64,000 nucleotides of DNA. It comes from Glandiceps talaboti. Its lineage: Eukaryota > Hemichordata > Enteropneusta > Spengelidae. A model generated the notes under the pieces. That model saw only the letters and a list, made by a program, of their open reading frames with translations, made no database searches and was not told where the DNA came from. The DNA is taken from the NCBI RefSeq assembly GCF_964340395.1, contig NC_135568.1, positions 14,968,276 to 15,032,275 on the forward strand, given 5' to 3'. Below are positions 23,780-34,710 of the stretch, in pieces. Numbering within the stretch: position 1 is the stretch's first letter; the number at the start of each line of letters is the position of its first letter. The position numbers were made by a program, and so were the translations under genes.

Positions 23780-24692
23780 AATTCATAGTTACCCTGACCA
23801 TTGTGGGAGGTTTATTTTATCGGTAGCTCCAGATTAGGTATTACGATAACCACAGATAATCCCATAGTCCGTCTGACACCTGACGTATGTGTACTGGGGG
23901 ACTGTGGCAGATTTCCAATTGCTATTCATACATTCAAAAAAGTTTTGTCATATTGGTATAAACTTTTACAAATGCCACCAAATAGAGTAGCAAAGCAGAG
24001 TTATAATCTTGCTATTGAACTCGATAGAAATAACAAGGTATCGTGGGCAACACAGGTCAGATGTCTTTTATTTGAATATGGTTTTGGAGAGGTTTGGTAT
24101 TGGCAAGGCCCTGGTGACTTTGATATCTTCCTATGCCACTTCTTGACCAGAACAGTGGATATTTTTAAGCAGGACTGGTGGGCAGAGGTGTGTTCTAAGG
24201 ACAAACTACGTTTATATAGAAATTTTAAATTTTTGTTCCAGTCAGAAGATTATATTTTGTTAAAAATGGAAACTAAATTCAGACGAGCATTGGCTTGCCT
24301 TAGAAGTTCTGGTCTCGAACTGGCTGTGGAAAAGGGCCGTGCTTTGGGTATTGATCTCGAAGATCGCACTTGTAAAATATGTATGTCAACAAATATTGAA
24401 GATGAATACCATTTTACTTTAGTTTGTCCCCTGTACCAAAATCTCAGACAAAAGTACTTACCAGAATGGTCATATGTAAATCCTACTATTGAAAAGTTTT
24501 ATTCACTTATGTCGTCAAACAAAGGTCCAGTAATTCTAAACCTAGCTGCGTATGTATACAGAGCAGATGTTTTAAGAAAGGAATTTTGCTAATTTGTTTT
24601 CTGTACACTTCCGTCAGATTTTGTAATCTAGTACTGTAAATTTTTTGCGATATGGGCTGGAGGCCTTAAGAAGCAATAAACCATTATAATCC
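23780..24692 (+). mobile_element. Non-LTR retrotransposon 3' fragment (C-terminal domain)
   Basis: An open frame from 23801 to 24592 encodes 263 residues resembling the region downstream of reverse transcriptase in many invertebrate LINE proteins: FKKVLSYWYKLLQMP, then WATQVRCLLFEYGFGEVW, and a C-terminal zinc-knuckle-like CKICMS...HFTLVC followed by LRQKYL. No polymerase or endonuclease domain is present, so it is 5' truncated. A 3' tail with TATGGGCTGGAGGCC and an AATAAA signal (about 24675) fits a LINE end. The frame is still open, so the insertion is fairly young. The clade was not determined. Confidence 0.7.
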
Positions 24693-25324
24693 CATAGTCC
24701 TTTACGTCTGAGCATGCTCAGTCTGGATTGCAAGTTCCCTATTGCACAATGACACTATATAGGTATAGACGTTGGAAAGACTGTGACGTCATTGGTTTAG
24801 GAGTGGCGATCTCGCGTTAGTGCGATTGCTGAACTTCATTTTTCACTCTTGTAACCAAAATTCCGAAAACATTCACGCCTTCAATTATAACAAGTCCTGT
24901 ATTTACTACTGAGATTTTGATAAGTTGATGAAAATGTACTGCTACAATGAACTGTGATATACAACGCTGGGTTACCGGTTAGTATATTTTAGTGTGCTTA
25001 ATAACACGTTTTACCTTGTACCGACAATACAAATGACATTATCAACAATTTCAACCGACTTTCAACAGAAATGTGCAATGAAAGGATGTGGATCATAAAA
25101 TCCCGACATACCCTAAAATACGAACTACAAAATGGCATATCTTACCAAAATGTCACAAAATACCCGTCGGGAGGCCAATAATAAGTGGTAGCACTGCACC
25201 AACTGAACAAATGTCAGACATTGATTATTTCCTGTTAAAATTGTCCAGAAACAACCAACATATAAACTTTCGAGATAAAATTGAATTTTTAAACAAAAAC
25301 GAGAAAAAGTAATGACAGCTGTCC
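24693..25324. other. Spacer, nothing recognised
   Basis: No convincing coding exon, RNA gene or repeat was recognised. Short open frames here lack family resemblance or splice context. Confidence 0.5.
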
Positions 25325-25340
25325 TTTTGACCTGGTTGAG

Positions 25341-25537
25341 TCAGTTTGCTTTGAGTTGGTCAACAAGATCACGAACCCCGTGCTCCTTGGCTCCTTGTTT
25401 GCTCTGATAGTGCTTGGCATGTACACAAATTCCACTCTCAACATCCCAGCACGGCAGACATACCGGCAAAGACATACACTCCTTTGAGTTTATGTATGCG
25501 GCCTTTGATCTCCCATTAAAGTGTCCGACCTTTGAAC
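25341..25537 (-). pseudogene. Broken copy of the 91-residue gene (exon 2 only)
   Basis: The stretch is homologous to exon 2 of the small gene at 28575-28778. It keeps WDVESG and the C-terminal HAKHYQSKQGAKEHGVRDL, but has a TAA where the intact gene reads CAA, a small insertion that shifts frame before WDVESG, no recognisable acceptor AG at the matching place, and an early stop after LKAN. The first exon is absent; the duplicated segment stops at a microsatellite. It is therefore a dead inverted partial duplicate. Confidence 0.75.
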
Positions 25538-25917
25538 TAGAAACATTCACCGGTGAAAACCCACTTTTCAAAAATCACAATCATGCAACTCTATTTGCAT
25601 AGTGGAGCACTGTGAATTCCTGGTATTTGGTAGAGGTCACTGACTGCATAGTCTAGGTAGTTGGGCTACTTGAGGCTTATTATATGAACGTGAATTATAT
25701 GACTGTGGAGGAGAAAGGCAGACAAATACTATCATCACATGCATATACGTAAATGTCTACTCATATATAGTATGCGATAATCATGATAATGTGTTAGTTT
25801 CGTAGCCTTACCCCCCCCCCCCCCCGGCTATCGAACGATAACTTGAAAATTGCCCGCCCACTGAAATATTGCATAAGAACTCAATCTGATCTCAGATCAC
25901 TCTTTTAGTGGTCTGAG

Positions 25918-26117
25918 CTCTGATGTAATAAATGCAGCGCGATTTCTTTATTTGATTCGCTTATTGTCGTTTATTTTCGATTTTGTTGTTCGGGAGTGAG
26001 CGCATTCTTTTCACTGTGGAAATAATTAATGTGGCACTCACTCCTGGAACAAAACAAATCGAAAACAAACGACAATAAACGAAGGAAAAGAAATCGAGCC
26101 GTATTCACCACATCAGA
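25918..26117. mobile_element. Foldback (hairpin) MITE, copy A
   Basis: The two halves are reverse complements over most of about 200 bp: TCTGATGT, CGATTTCTTT, TTATTGTCGTTT and TTTTCGATTT on the left recur inverted on the right. A second copy lies at 28045-28240, in the other arm of the larger inverted duplication, so insertion probably came before that duplication. Confidence 0.7.
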
Positions 26118-26178
26118 TTGTAATTACTGATAGAGGCTGGTAGTATCCATACACATTCTGACATCAGATGGTAACCTA

Positions 26179-26179
26179 A

Positions 26180-26258
<79 letters not shown>

Positions 26259-26328
26259 TACACACACACACACATACACCATACATACATACTAGTACAT
26301 ACATACATACATACATACATACATACAT

Positions 26329-26392
<64 letters not shown>
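26179..26392 (+). repeat. (CA)n(CATA)n(CA)n microsatellite
   Basis: About 215 bp of CA and CATA repeats at the inner breakpoint of the inverted duplication. Confidence 0.97.
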
Positions 26393-26394
<2 letters not shown>

Positions 26395-26870
26395 CACCCA
26401 TATAGCACTACTCGGAACCAGTTCAGGTTTGCTAACCGTCCTTGGCTGATGCGAATGTATCTTTTAATACGTGTATATATGTTGGTTCAGACAACATCGG
26501 CGCATGTCCGAGATGGTGACACAGGTATGTATGGGGAATTACTGTTGCTATTTTTAGAACCAGTTACATGGAAACAGATTGAAGCGTTAGAATGACGTGT
26601 ACGAATGAAATGTGTCTCACTGAAGAATAATAGTTTTTTACTATAGACTGAGTCACCTGAATACAATAGGATATTTTTTTCGAAAGTGAAAGTAAATTTT
26701 AGACAAGATATATAGAGGCGTACGGTCAATGATACAGTAGTACCAGCTCTGTGGACGTCGAAGAACAGAACACATCGATAGTGTGAGGTAGGTTTTCAAG
26801 GACATTGATGAAGAGGGACTCTGTGGGTTTCCGTCTAGTAACAAGATTGAGTGTGTACTGTGGAATCATA

Positions 26871-27246
26871 ATGGGGGAATGGTTCGAGTGGCCGGCTTGG
26901 AATCTGCAGGTTGCAGATTCGAGCCCCGTCGCTGCCATCTGTTCCTGAATGGCCAAAATCCTTGGGCAAGGTTTGAACCAAACGGTGCCTCAGTCCACCC
27001 AGATGTATAAATGGGGACCTGGAAGGATATAGGTTGCTATGTGAATGCTTTAATCATATGCGTTTATAGAGGCTGCAGTGGCTTGTATGCTCCCCAGGGA
27101 GTTGAGTAAGTAAAAGGGGGGAGGGGCGTTGTGCCGATATAAGTCCGTGCCAGGTGTAATAATTGTAAAGTGCTGTGAACACAAAGTGGGAAAGTACCAT
27201 ATAAAAACCAACAACAACAACAATAATAATAATAATAATAACAACA
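26871..27246 (+). mobile_element. tRNA-derived SINE, copy B (with A and B boxes)
   Basis: The 5' end resembles a tRNA promoter: A-box-like TGGTTCGAGTGG (26880-26891) and B-box-like GATTCGAGCC (26916-26925), closest in style to Ser or Leu tRNAs. The body matches 7336-7674 and the 3' end is an AAC/AAT repeat tail. Length is about 375 bp. Two copies in unrelated contexts with the same tail type support a retroposed SINE rather than a tRNA gene. It ends about 540 bp upstream of the small gene at 27790. Confidence 0.8.
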
Positions 27247-27789
27247 GCTATCAATTAGAGGTGTATGAGGGTCACTACACTGTCTAATCATGTTGAATAG
27301 TGACAACACTGCTTTTGACAATGTGTATTTACTAGTAAAGATAATGTCAAATAACAAGGACAGGGGCAGTAATTGTCAACCCTCCCTTGTACGGTACCTT
27401 TGAGATATACGTCTGTTATTTTTCTTCCAGTCGCTAATCTCTAGATCAGACGTGTATGTCGAGCATTGCATATGATTTCAACTAATCAGAAATATTGATC
27501 CTTGAAAATATCATATTCTCGAAAATGCCCAAATATCAAAATGAATTACATTATACGCATCTATATATAGTCTGGATACCTACGTGGTTTCTAACTAGAC
27601 GATGTGAGTGGAAGTGTAACTGGTAACCGTATAGGAACTAGACTAACATTTCTAATGATAGGATTTTGTTTTAAGACTATTACCAACAAACACAGTTTAC
27701 ATGAAAAAATACAAATTTTATTCGAAATTTTTGCATAAAAAATACCTTATTTTATTATCTGAATTGTAGATAAAAGACCTGTTCGCAAA

Positions 27790-28778
27790 ATGGCTGGAGC
27801 TATATCTACAGCAGTGACTTTAAATGATTTGTTCAACAAAATGACAAGTGATAAAGGCCAGGTGAGTTACAAATCTTTACTACTTTTCAAAATCTGGTCG
27901 CCATTGTCGCACGAGTCATTCAGCAAATGCTATTTCATCTAGTCTTACAGGACTACTGAAACTTAATATATATAATTTATTGTTGATTACCGTCGGATGC
28001 AAAAATGTGTATGGATTCTACCAATCTGATTTAGTATTATCATATCTGATGATTTCTTTATTTATACCCATTTGCTTCGTGTAAACTCGTTTGTTTTCGA
28101 TTGTGTTGTTCCGGGAGCGCCACATCAATTATTCCCACTGTGGAAAGAGGGCGCTCACTCTCAGAGCTACAAAACCGAAAAACATACTACAATAAACGAA
28201 TGTAGACAAAGGAATCGAGCCATATTCACTACATCAGATTTTAATCAAAGTGGGATTCTACCGAATTAACAGGTCTACGATCTTACATATGATGACAATA
28301 TTTGTCTGTGTTTCATAAAGCCTTGTCTATCTGTCTACTTTCGGTTAAACTCCGGGGATTTACCTCAAGTAACCAATTAGCTAGAACATGTAGTCAGTAA
28401 TTCCTTCGCAGTACCGAGAGTTCACAGAGTTCAACTATTGAAACAGAGATACACGATTGGTAGCACAAATGATTCATACAGTGTCTTGTGATTTTGAATG
28501 GTGGGTTTTCACCCTGCAATGACTGTATGTACACTAATTTTACAGTCATGAAAGTTTCTATTTTTGTACCACAGATTGAGTTCAAAGGTCGGACAATTCA
28601 ATGGGAGGTCAAAGGTCGCATACATAAACTTAAATTGGTGTATGACTGCCGTGCTTGGGATGTGGAGAGTGGAACCAGTGTACATGCCAAACACTATCAG
28701 AGCAAACAAGGAGCCAAGGAGCACGGGGTTCGTGATCTGGTCGATCAACTCAAAGCAAAAGGACTCATCGAAGCGTGA
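27790..28778 (+). CDS. Small two-exon gene, 91 residues, function unknown
   Basis: Exon 1 is 27790-27861 (24 codons, start context CAAAATGG, donor GTGAGT); exon 2 is 28575-28778 (acceptor TTGTACCACAG, stop TGA). The phase-0 join gives a soluble basic protein without signal peptide or membrane segment. It has a short N-terminal helix-like part (LNDLFNKMTSDKGQ), a strand-rich middle (EFKGRTIQWEVKGR, LKLVYDCRAWDVESG) and a helical C-terminus (GAKEHGVRDLVDQLKAKGLI). I do not recognise the family. A decayed inverted copy of exon 2 lies at 25341-25537. Good splice signals and an open frame beside a dead duplicate suggest a real gene; further exons cannot be excluded. Confidence 0.6.
28045..28240. 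mobile_element. Foldback (hairpin) MITE, copy B
   Basis: Second member of the palindromic element at 25918-26117, with the same inverted ends (ATCTGATG and CATCAGAT) and internal TTTTCGAT and AACGAAT-type segments. It lies in the intron of the 91-residue gene. Confidence 0.65.
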
Positions 28779-29449
28779 ATTTGACCTGCCACTGATTGTT
28801 TTTGTATTGTGCTTATTTTAAAGTGGTTAAACGGATAAAATAGCCAAGTTACACAAACTCGTGGGTTTCCTGTTCTTTTGTGTTCTCTCTCGGCCTGCTC
28901 TTTCCAATTCCGACTTCGTGGCCTCTATGTGTAATTCCTGTGCACATTATACTTTGTTCTCAATGTTTTCAATTAATTAAAATGTTACACTGTTACAAGG
29001 TAATTTCACATTTAAATAAATATTAATTAAATGTAATATCAATTATGTCTACGTCTATAAAATTTGGTTAGACTCTACCCAATCAGAATTTAGTCTTGGT
29101 AAATCCCAAACAGCATTAGATTATGACACTCATTAGATTATGACACAACAGGAAGCCCTGAGAAATAGCAAAGCAATATCTCAAATTTATTGCTGTACGT
29201 TGTTCTTTCGAGTGTCAATGTGATTATTTCTGGATGGTGAAATTGGTTACCGGTTGCCGGGTTGGGGAACAGTTGATTTAAATTTGGGTTGGGGTAGGGC
29301 AGGGTAGGGTAGGTTAGGTCAGATCAGACCAGATGAGATCAAGCCATCTTAGCCTAGTTTGGTTAGGGATAGAAACAGCTAAAAATGATTGCTGACTTTA
29401 AGTGGTTCTTTGACCAAGAATGTCGATTGGGGGATCATGTGTCATACTT
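28779..29449. other. Spacer between the small gene and the CYP2-clan gene
   Basis: The two genes converge here. Apart from a degenerate AGGGT/AGGTT/AGATC pentamer-like run at about 29280-29345, nothing was recognised. Any 3' untranslated regions of both genes would fall in this stretch. Confidence 0.5.
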
Positions 29450-32250
29450 CTATAGTCTTTGCTTGATGCACACTTTGTACGGTGTTGGAGAAAGAGATAT
29501 TCCGATATGTGGGTCGTCTGTTGGTCGACTTTCTCCCTGTGGAATTTCGAAGTGAAAGCGATGCATCAGTGTGCAGAAGAATATAAAGAGTTCTGACTTT
29601 GCTAGTTGTTCACCGAGACACGCCCTTGGACCTACAACAAATTTAAAGTACAAGAAAATAATTCGACCTTATATACATTAAATTTTTTGAGTGCATTCAG
29701 TAAATGTGATTGGTTATAAGAAAGTATTTTGCCATGTACAATGTTGTCCCTTCGACCTAACTAGTACTGTACTGGACACGCTAGCAATTACGTCTTCGGA
29801 TTTGTCATCCATTCATTTCTGGAAGTTAAGGTTGTTGTCAACGCTAAACATAGATGCAGATTGTGCTCATTGGGTGCCCCTATTCATAATTGAATGAATT
29901 GTCACCTCTGGGCTTCTATATCATTTACATGTGTAATTGATAGTTGCATCTCTGGTGACTAACTCCCCAACTGTGTGTGAATGCCTTTGGATTTCTTTCT
30001 CAATACAGCGTAACATTTACCTGTAGAAAACGGCAGGAAAGATTCAGGTTTGGTGACCTCACCATTTTCATCTATCATTCTGTTCGGATTGAATTTACTT
30101 GGTGCCGTCCAGAACTTCTCATCCATGCTAACAGACCATAGATCTGTTATGACAACGGAGTCCTTGGGCACTACGTACTCGCCAAGAGATGACGTCATCA
30201 CAGCACTATGAGGGGTACCAAGAGGAGCCACTGGTCTTATCCGTTGAATTTCAAGCAACGTTGCTGACGTGTATGGTAGCATGGTTCTATCTTTCAACGA
30301 TACCACTGCATTGGGATCTGTTAAAGTAAGACTGACAACAATAAGTATAACCGTCTAAATATAATTGAGTGACAGTGATATTATTCTAAGACTTTTAAGC
30401 CCACGAGTGAAATTTGCATACATGTCGCGGAAACAATAATATGACTGAGAGGTAACTGTACAGTGCAAAGGCTCAAATCATGGTATTGTTTGTACCTAGA
30501 TGAGTAGTAGACCGAAAGATTCGCCGTTGATGGCGCTCATGTTCACCATTGGTTGGTTTAACTTTGTGACAATAGAGGAAAGGAGTTAGACTGTAAGATA
30601 CACTGTGGTGTTCAGCCCAATCAGGCATCTTAAAGCTTAACCACGTGAGTGCTGGCAAATAGCGTGGGACGAATGTCGTGAAGTGATGTGTGAAAAGCAA
30701 CGTACTTTAAAATTCGGAAACTAAGATTTCGGATAACTAAGATAGACACAAACTAAAACCATTGTTTTATCGAGTAGGAAAATTCACGCGTGGGTGATAG
30801 CATTACCTCCGTTGTGCAGATATACTGTCACCCTGTAATCACATATAATATTAATGTACACATGTTCTGCGAGGTCATGGAGGGCATAAGTCTCGCTGCC
30901 AGACTCGTGACTATCGTCCCTAATCTTTGTATGTATGCCGAGCGAAGAGAGGGACACTCAGGATTAAAGTCCCTCACTTCTCGCGCCTTCGCCGCCCAGG
31001 ACGCGCGCACATCGTGCGCCTTACAAAGCTAAGGGACGATAGCCACGAGTCTGGCAGCGAGACTAGGAGGGCGCGCATCAGAAACGCCACCCTACTGTGA
31101 GTACAATTAAAACAATGTCCATCTTATAGCTTATATCAACTTGTCGCAACAATACTTTAAGTTTATGTCTATCTTACATGTAGTTATCTGAGAGCTCATT
31201 TCCCGCCATCGCATTAATAAGTACCTTCTCTGAGAACCTGGTCCAATTCTTGCTGAACTTTGTCTTGCACATGTGGATACAGTACCATATAAAGAACTGC
31301 CCAGTTTAGGGTCGTTGCCGTAGTTTCAGTTCCCGCCAAGAAGAAGTCGAGCAGTAGATATTTGAGTTGATCATCGGTAAACGATCCGTATGACGCTTTG
31401 TCGTCATCGTGCATGCCAGAATTCAGTTTTTCTTGTTTTTCCAAGAAAGCGTCGATCATGTCTCTGGGTGTTTGCGGATCAAATGTGTTCTTATGTTCGT
31501 TAATTATTTTCTCCAAATAGGCAACTATCTTCTCAGTTGGACTTGCTAGATCTATGAACGACAATCTCTTACGTATTGGTCGTGGTATTATACGTGCAAC
31601 TTGAAATAGAAATTTGAAGGGATTTGTGTTGAATTGTTCGTCGAGATGATCCAGGAGATATTTCAAAGTTAGGTCGTCATATTTACATCGTTTACCAAAC
31701 GCTATCGAGCACATGACATTAGCTGTACCCAGTTGGAGGAATCGGCCAACGTTAACAGCCCTCCCATTGGTGGATTTCAGGAGGTCATACAAACCTACTG
31801 CCTCGTTTTGAATACGTCTTTCCAGTGACTCTCCCTGTAAACCAAGACATCGCATGCACCTAAGGGCGAACTTTTTCTGTTCTGATAACCCCTTACCAAC
31901 AGGTCGAGTAATAATTCCTACACATGAAACAAAGCAATAAGTAAATTGAGAAGTAGGCGGTAAAATTGACTCAAAGTACGATGTAGATGAGTTGGGGGGG
32001 GGGGGGAGTGTATATCACTTAAACATATATTTGTAATAAAACCAGAAAGTGCTCTTATAATCCCAGAATTCAAGGATCTCCAGGGCCGAAAGGTAAAACC
32101 CCTCCCATACCCACTTCACCTATATCTTTCCCTCTACTTTGATTCAATTTAAGTTCATACATACATACATGCATGCATGCATACATACATACATACATAC
32201 TTACATACATACATACATACATACTTGCATGCATGCATGCATGCATGCAT

Positions 32251-32349
<99 letters not shown>

Positions 32350-34575
32350 TACATACATACATACATACATACATACATACATACATACATACATAATTGA
32401 ATAAATAAATTGATGTGGATGTTAACAGAGCGCATGCGTTTTGTAAAGCTTGTTAATGTAACTGTAATTAACCGTAGTGAATAATTCGCATAATTAATTA
32501 TTTTCAGTTATTAAGCTATCTTTAACAATGTACACTTCAAATTATACATCAACCATGACAAAGCGCATATGTTCTATGAAGCTTAAGCTTGTTATAACTA
32601 TTAATTTTAATGTATGATTTGCATAATTAGTGACTTTTTGGTGATTAGCCAAACTCTTTAGTGTACAAGCTTCAAATTTCAATAGCATGGCTTATTAATT
32701 GGCCAATTAAGGGGTGAATTATGTACAATAGCTATAGCTTAGATTTTTGCATTCTAATAATTAATGCATGTAGGAGCAACAATCCATACGTTTCACACAC
32801 ATCTGGTGAATAACACCATTTTGAGGTGTCGTGCGACGTATTGGTGAATTTACTTTACTGGGTCCCCAAAGCATACAGAAATGAAACCAGCCTTACTTTT
32901 GTTCACCTTTTAACTATAAGTTGGGTCAGATGGACAGAAATTACAAAGATACATCCTCTAAGGTTTTTTGTGATCAAATTTATCATTGCTGTTATGAATT
33001 AACACATATTACAAAAGTTATCATCTTACCGTTACCACCAGCTCCAAAAGATTTGATAAATATCTCAGGACGACCTGCGAAGTCGTTTCCTTTATTTACA
33101 AGAACCTCGCGATTAGCTTCCATTTTGTGACATACGATTATGTAGGTCGGTCCAATCTGTCAAAATAGATCATGAGAACGGTTGAGCGCTGTTGACCCTG
33201 ATATATCAACCAATACAATAGAAATCTTCACGGCTCGATCGTTTGTTTCAATCGTCTCACTAAGAGCCGTTGAACACTGCCTCTGGTAATCTTGCTGCTA
33301 GACGTCCGGGCCTTCGATACCATAAGCGAACGAAGTTCGCAGTGAGGGCTTTGCCCGAACAGTCTAGCACATGTCATTTTCAGACCGGGAATTCCATTGA
33401 GATTACGTTAAGCGGTGGGTTGGTTTGGTGATTTTCAGGTTTGATTTTGATAATTGACCCTGAAGGTCGAGGTCAAGGGTCAAGGTATCAAAAGATAGCT
33501 TGCATATGATATTATGGGTTGACACTTGAATCGAGTATCTGTGTATTACAGTTTTTGAGTTATATGCAGTAAAAATATATTTTTAACTACATATGTATGG
33601 CCGCTATTAAGTCAAATTTGCATGTATCAAATAACAAATTGACATGCATACTCCCCGTGTGATATGTCACCTTTGTGTTAGGTTTGAAAGAAATTGGATA
33701 TAGCATGTCTGAGAAACAACGTATTACGGACGGACAGACGCATAGACGGATGGAGCCCATTATAGTAGCGGGGCGGGGGCTAAAACGTAGAGCAGTCGGA
33801 CATGAACCACATCACGCATGCGCTGACTGTTGTTAGCGAGAGGAAGGGCAAGGACGAATTCATATCTCTAGAGTGTGTTTAGCATCTATACGAAATGTGC
33901 ATTATTAAAGTAAACAATATCATAATACTATACAGGCCCATGTTACAAATTAAACATTTGAAAGCCGCGTCAATTCCAGCTATCAGAACCATGACGGCTA
34001 AAGTATGTGCACCAAAGTCCATTTGGTGGACGGATAAATACAAATCGAAGCCTCTGTTGAATCAGAGAACGCTATTTTGGAAATAAGTGAAGTATTGGGG
34101 CAAAAACGTATGCATTTGTGGAGAGGTGGTGACTTTGCGTTGCCAGAAAAATTCTCGGCTTTCTCTGTGAACTTTCACCTCAGATGGTTATATGAATGAG
34201 TCCTTGCCATTGATCGTATTGCGGACGGACGGAGCCCACTGTAATAGACCCCCCCGGGTGGGTGGGGGGGCTAAGTATCATGAATGAATGTTTCAATAAC
34301 AACGAACAGTCCCAATGAGCTCTACAATATGTTTACCTTACCTTAATACTAAAGACGTTGCCATACTGAGCCGCGTACTGCTTGAACGCTGAGATCGGAT
34401 TCCTCAGGACAGGTATTACACAGCCAATGATAGGCAATCCGTCAGGTCCCGGGGGAAAATACTGCGGACGAGGTGTATAGATAAATTTATATACAAGACA
34501 AAGACAAAGACACAACAATGATAATAAAATTCCTGCCATGATTTCCTTTGGCTGACGAGTCGTAACTTGATTCAC
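29450..34575 (-). CDS. CYP2-clan cytochrome P450 (microsomal type)
   Basis: Five exons, 5' to 3' on the - strand: 34575-34342, 33156-33030, 31917-31225, 30317-30021, 29631-29450. All phases fit, giving 510 residues. The N-terminus has a hydrophobic ER anchor (LLSLLCLCLCLVYKF) and then the hinge PPGPDG. The I-helix has AGTETT (315-320), the K-helix EIQR (374-377), and the haem loop FSTGPRACLGE with Cys455. These are standard CYP2-clan features. Unusually, the C-helix WxxxR, which normally contacts a haem propionate, reads LSEQK (131-135). An upstream ATG at 34575 precedes a second one 12 codons in (MAGIL), which is also a plausible start. The gene lies between the two inverted CYP20 pairs, and its introns hold a MITE, an inverted-repeat arm and a long CATA-type array. 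The exact subfamily was not determined. Confidence 0.88.
30441..30603 (-). repeat. Inverted repeat arm (partner at 23346-23515)
   Basis: Reverse-orientation relative of 23346-23515, sharing the GCGCCATCAACGGCGAAT and TTTGAGCCTTTGCACTGT segments. It lies in intron 3 of the CYP2-clan gene. Confidence 0.75.
30889..31064. mobile_element. MITE with about 35-bp inverted ends
   Basis: Left end AGTCTCGCTGCCAGACTCGT (30889 on) is repeated inverted at the right end (up to 31064), with GCTATCGTCCCTTA continuing the match. GGAGGGC occurs directly outside both ends and may be a 7- to 8-bp target duplication. The interior is GC-rich and non-coding. It lies in intron 3 of the CYP2-clan gene. Confidence 0.65.
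32156..32395 (+). repeat. Stepwise (CATA)(CATG)(CACG)(CACA)(CATA) array
   Basis: 240 bp of tetranucleotide repeats in which each block differs from the next by one base: CATA, CATG, CATA, CATG, CACG, then CACA and CATA. It lies in intron 2 of the CYP2-clan gene. Confidence 0.97.
33293..33368. repeat. Short inverted-end element in a CYP2-clan gene intron
   Basis: GCTAGACGTCCGGGC on the left pairs with GCCCGAACAGTCTAGC on the right across about 75 bp. It could be a very short MITE. The interior GCGAACGAAGTTCGC is itself palindromic. Confidence 0.45.
33425..33775 (+). repeat. Dispersed repeat, GGTCAAGGTCAA family, copy 1
   Basis: Contains AATTGACCCTGAAGGTCGAG, TGTATTACAGTTTTTGAGTT, GATATGTCACCTTTGTG and a CGGACGGACAGACG end followed by GGAGCCCATTATA. 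The same order of blocks occurs at 40680-41325 and partly at 57505-57690. The last block alone recurs at 34205-34250. Non-coding dispersed element of unknown family. Confidence 0.7.
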
Positions 34576-34691
34576 AGAGAGGTCGGAAATCCTTGCCTCA
34601 GTGACCGTTGATGTATGAGGCGTAGACGGCGACGTAAACAGTAAGCAACGCTTTACTACCAGAGACTGGATTGAATCCAGAGATCCACTGG

Positions 34692-34710
34692 TTTATATAC
34701 CGGGGGCGGT
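34692..34710 (-). promoter_or_regulatory. TATA box and GC box of the CYP2-clan gene
   Basis: On the - strand TATATAAA (34699-34692) is preceded directly by an ACCGCCCCC GC box (34710-34702). It lies 117 bp upstream of the first ATG, so transcription would start near 34660-34668 with a leader of about 90 nt. Position and spacing are good for a core promoter; activity is inferred. Confidence 0.6.

Larger units (their letters stand above)
25325..26180 (-). repeat. Left arm of inverted duplication (partner 27983-28790)
   Basis: Read on the - strand, this arm aligns with 27983-28790 in order: flank with CCATACACATT and GGTAA, a foldback element, a block with ACTTGAGG and CAGACAAATA, then the copy of the second exon of the small gene. 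The inner edge of the homology runs into the CA/CATA microsatellite at 26179. Confidence 0.75.

Noticed and set aside
26880-26950. Possible tRNA gene
   Set aside because: A- and B-box-like motifs are present, but no complete cloverleaf was found, and the body and tail match a second copy at 7336-7674; a SINE is the better reading.
30828-31032. Frames on both strands around 30.8-31.0 kb
   Set aside because: They lie in the inverted-end MITE and do not resemble any protein.
33895-34086. 63-codon frame in intron 1 of the CYP2-clan gene
   Set aside because: No family resemblance, and the P450 exon chain is complete without it.
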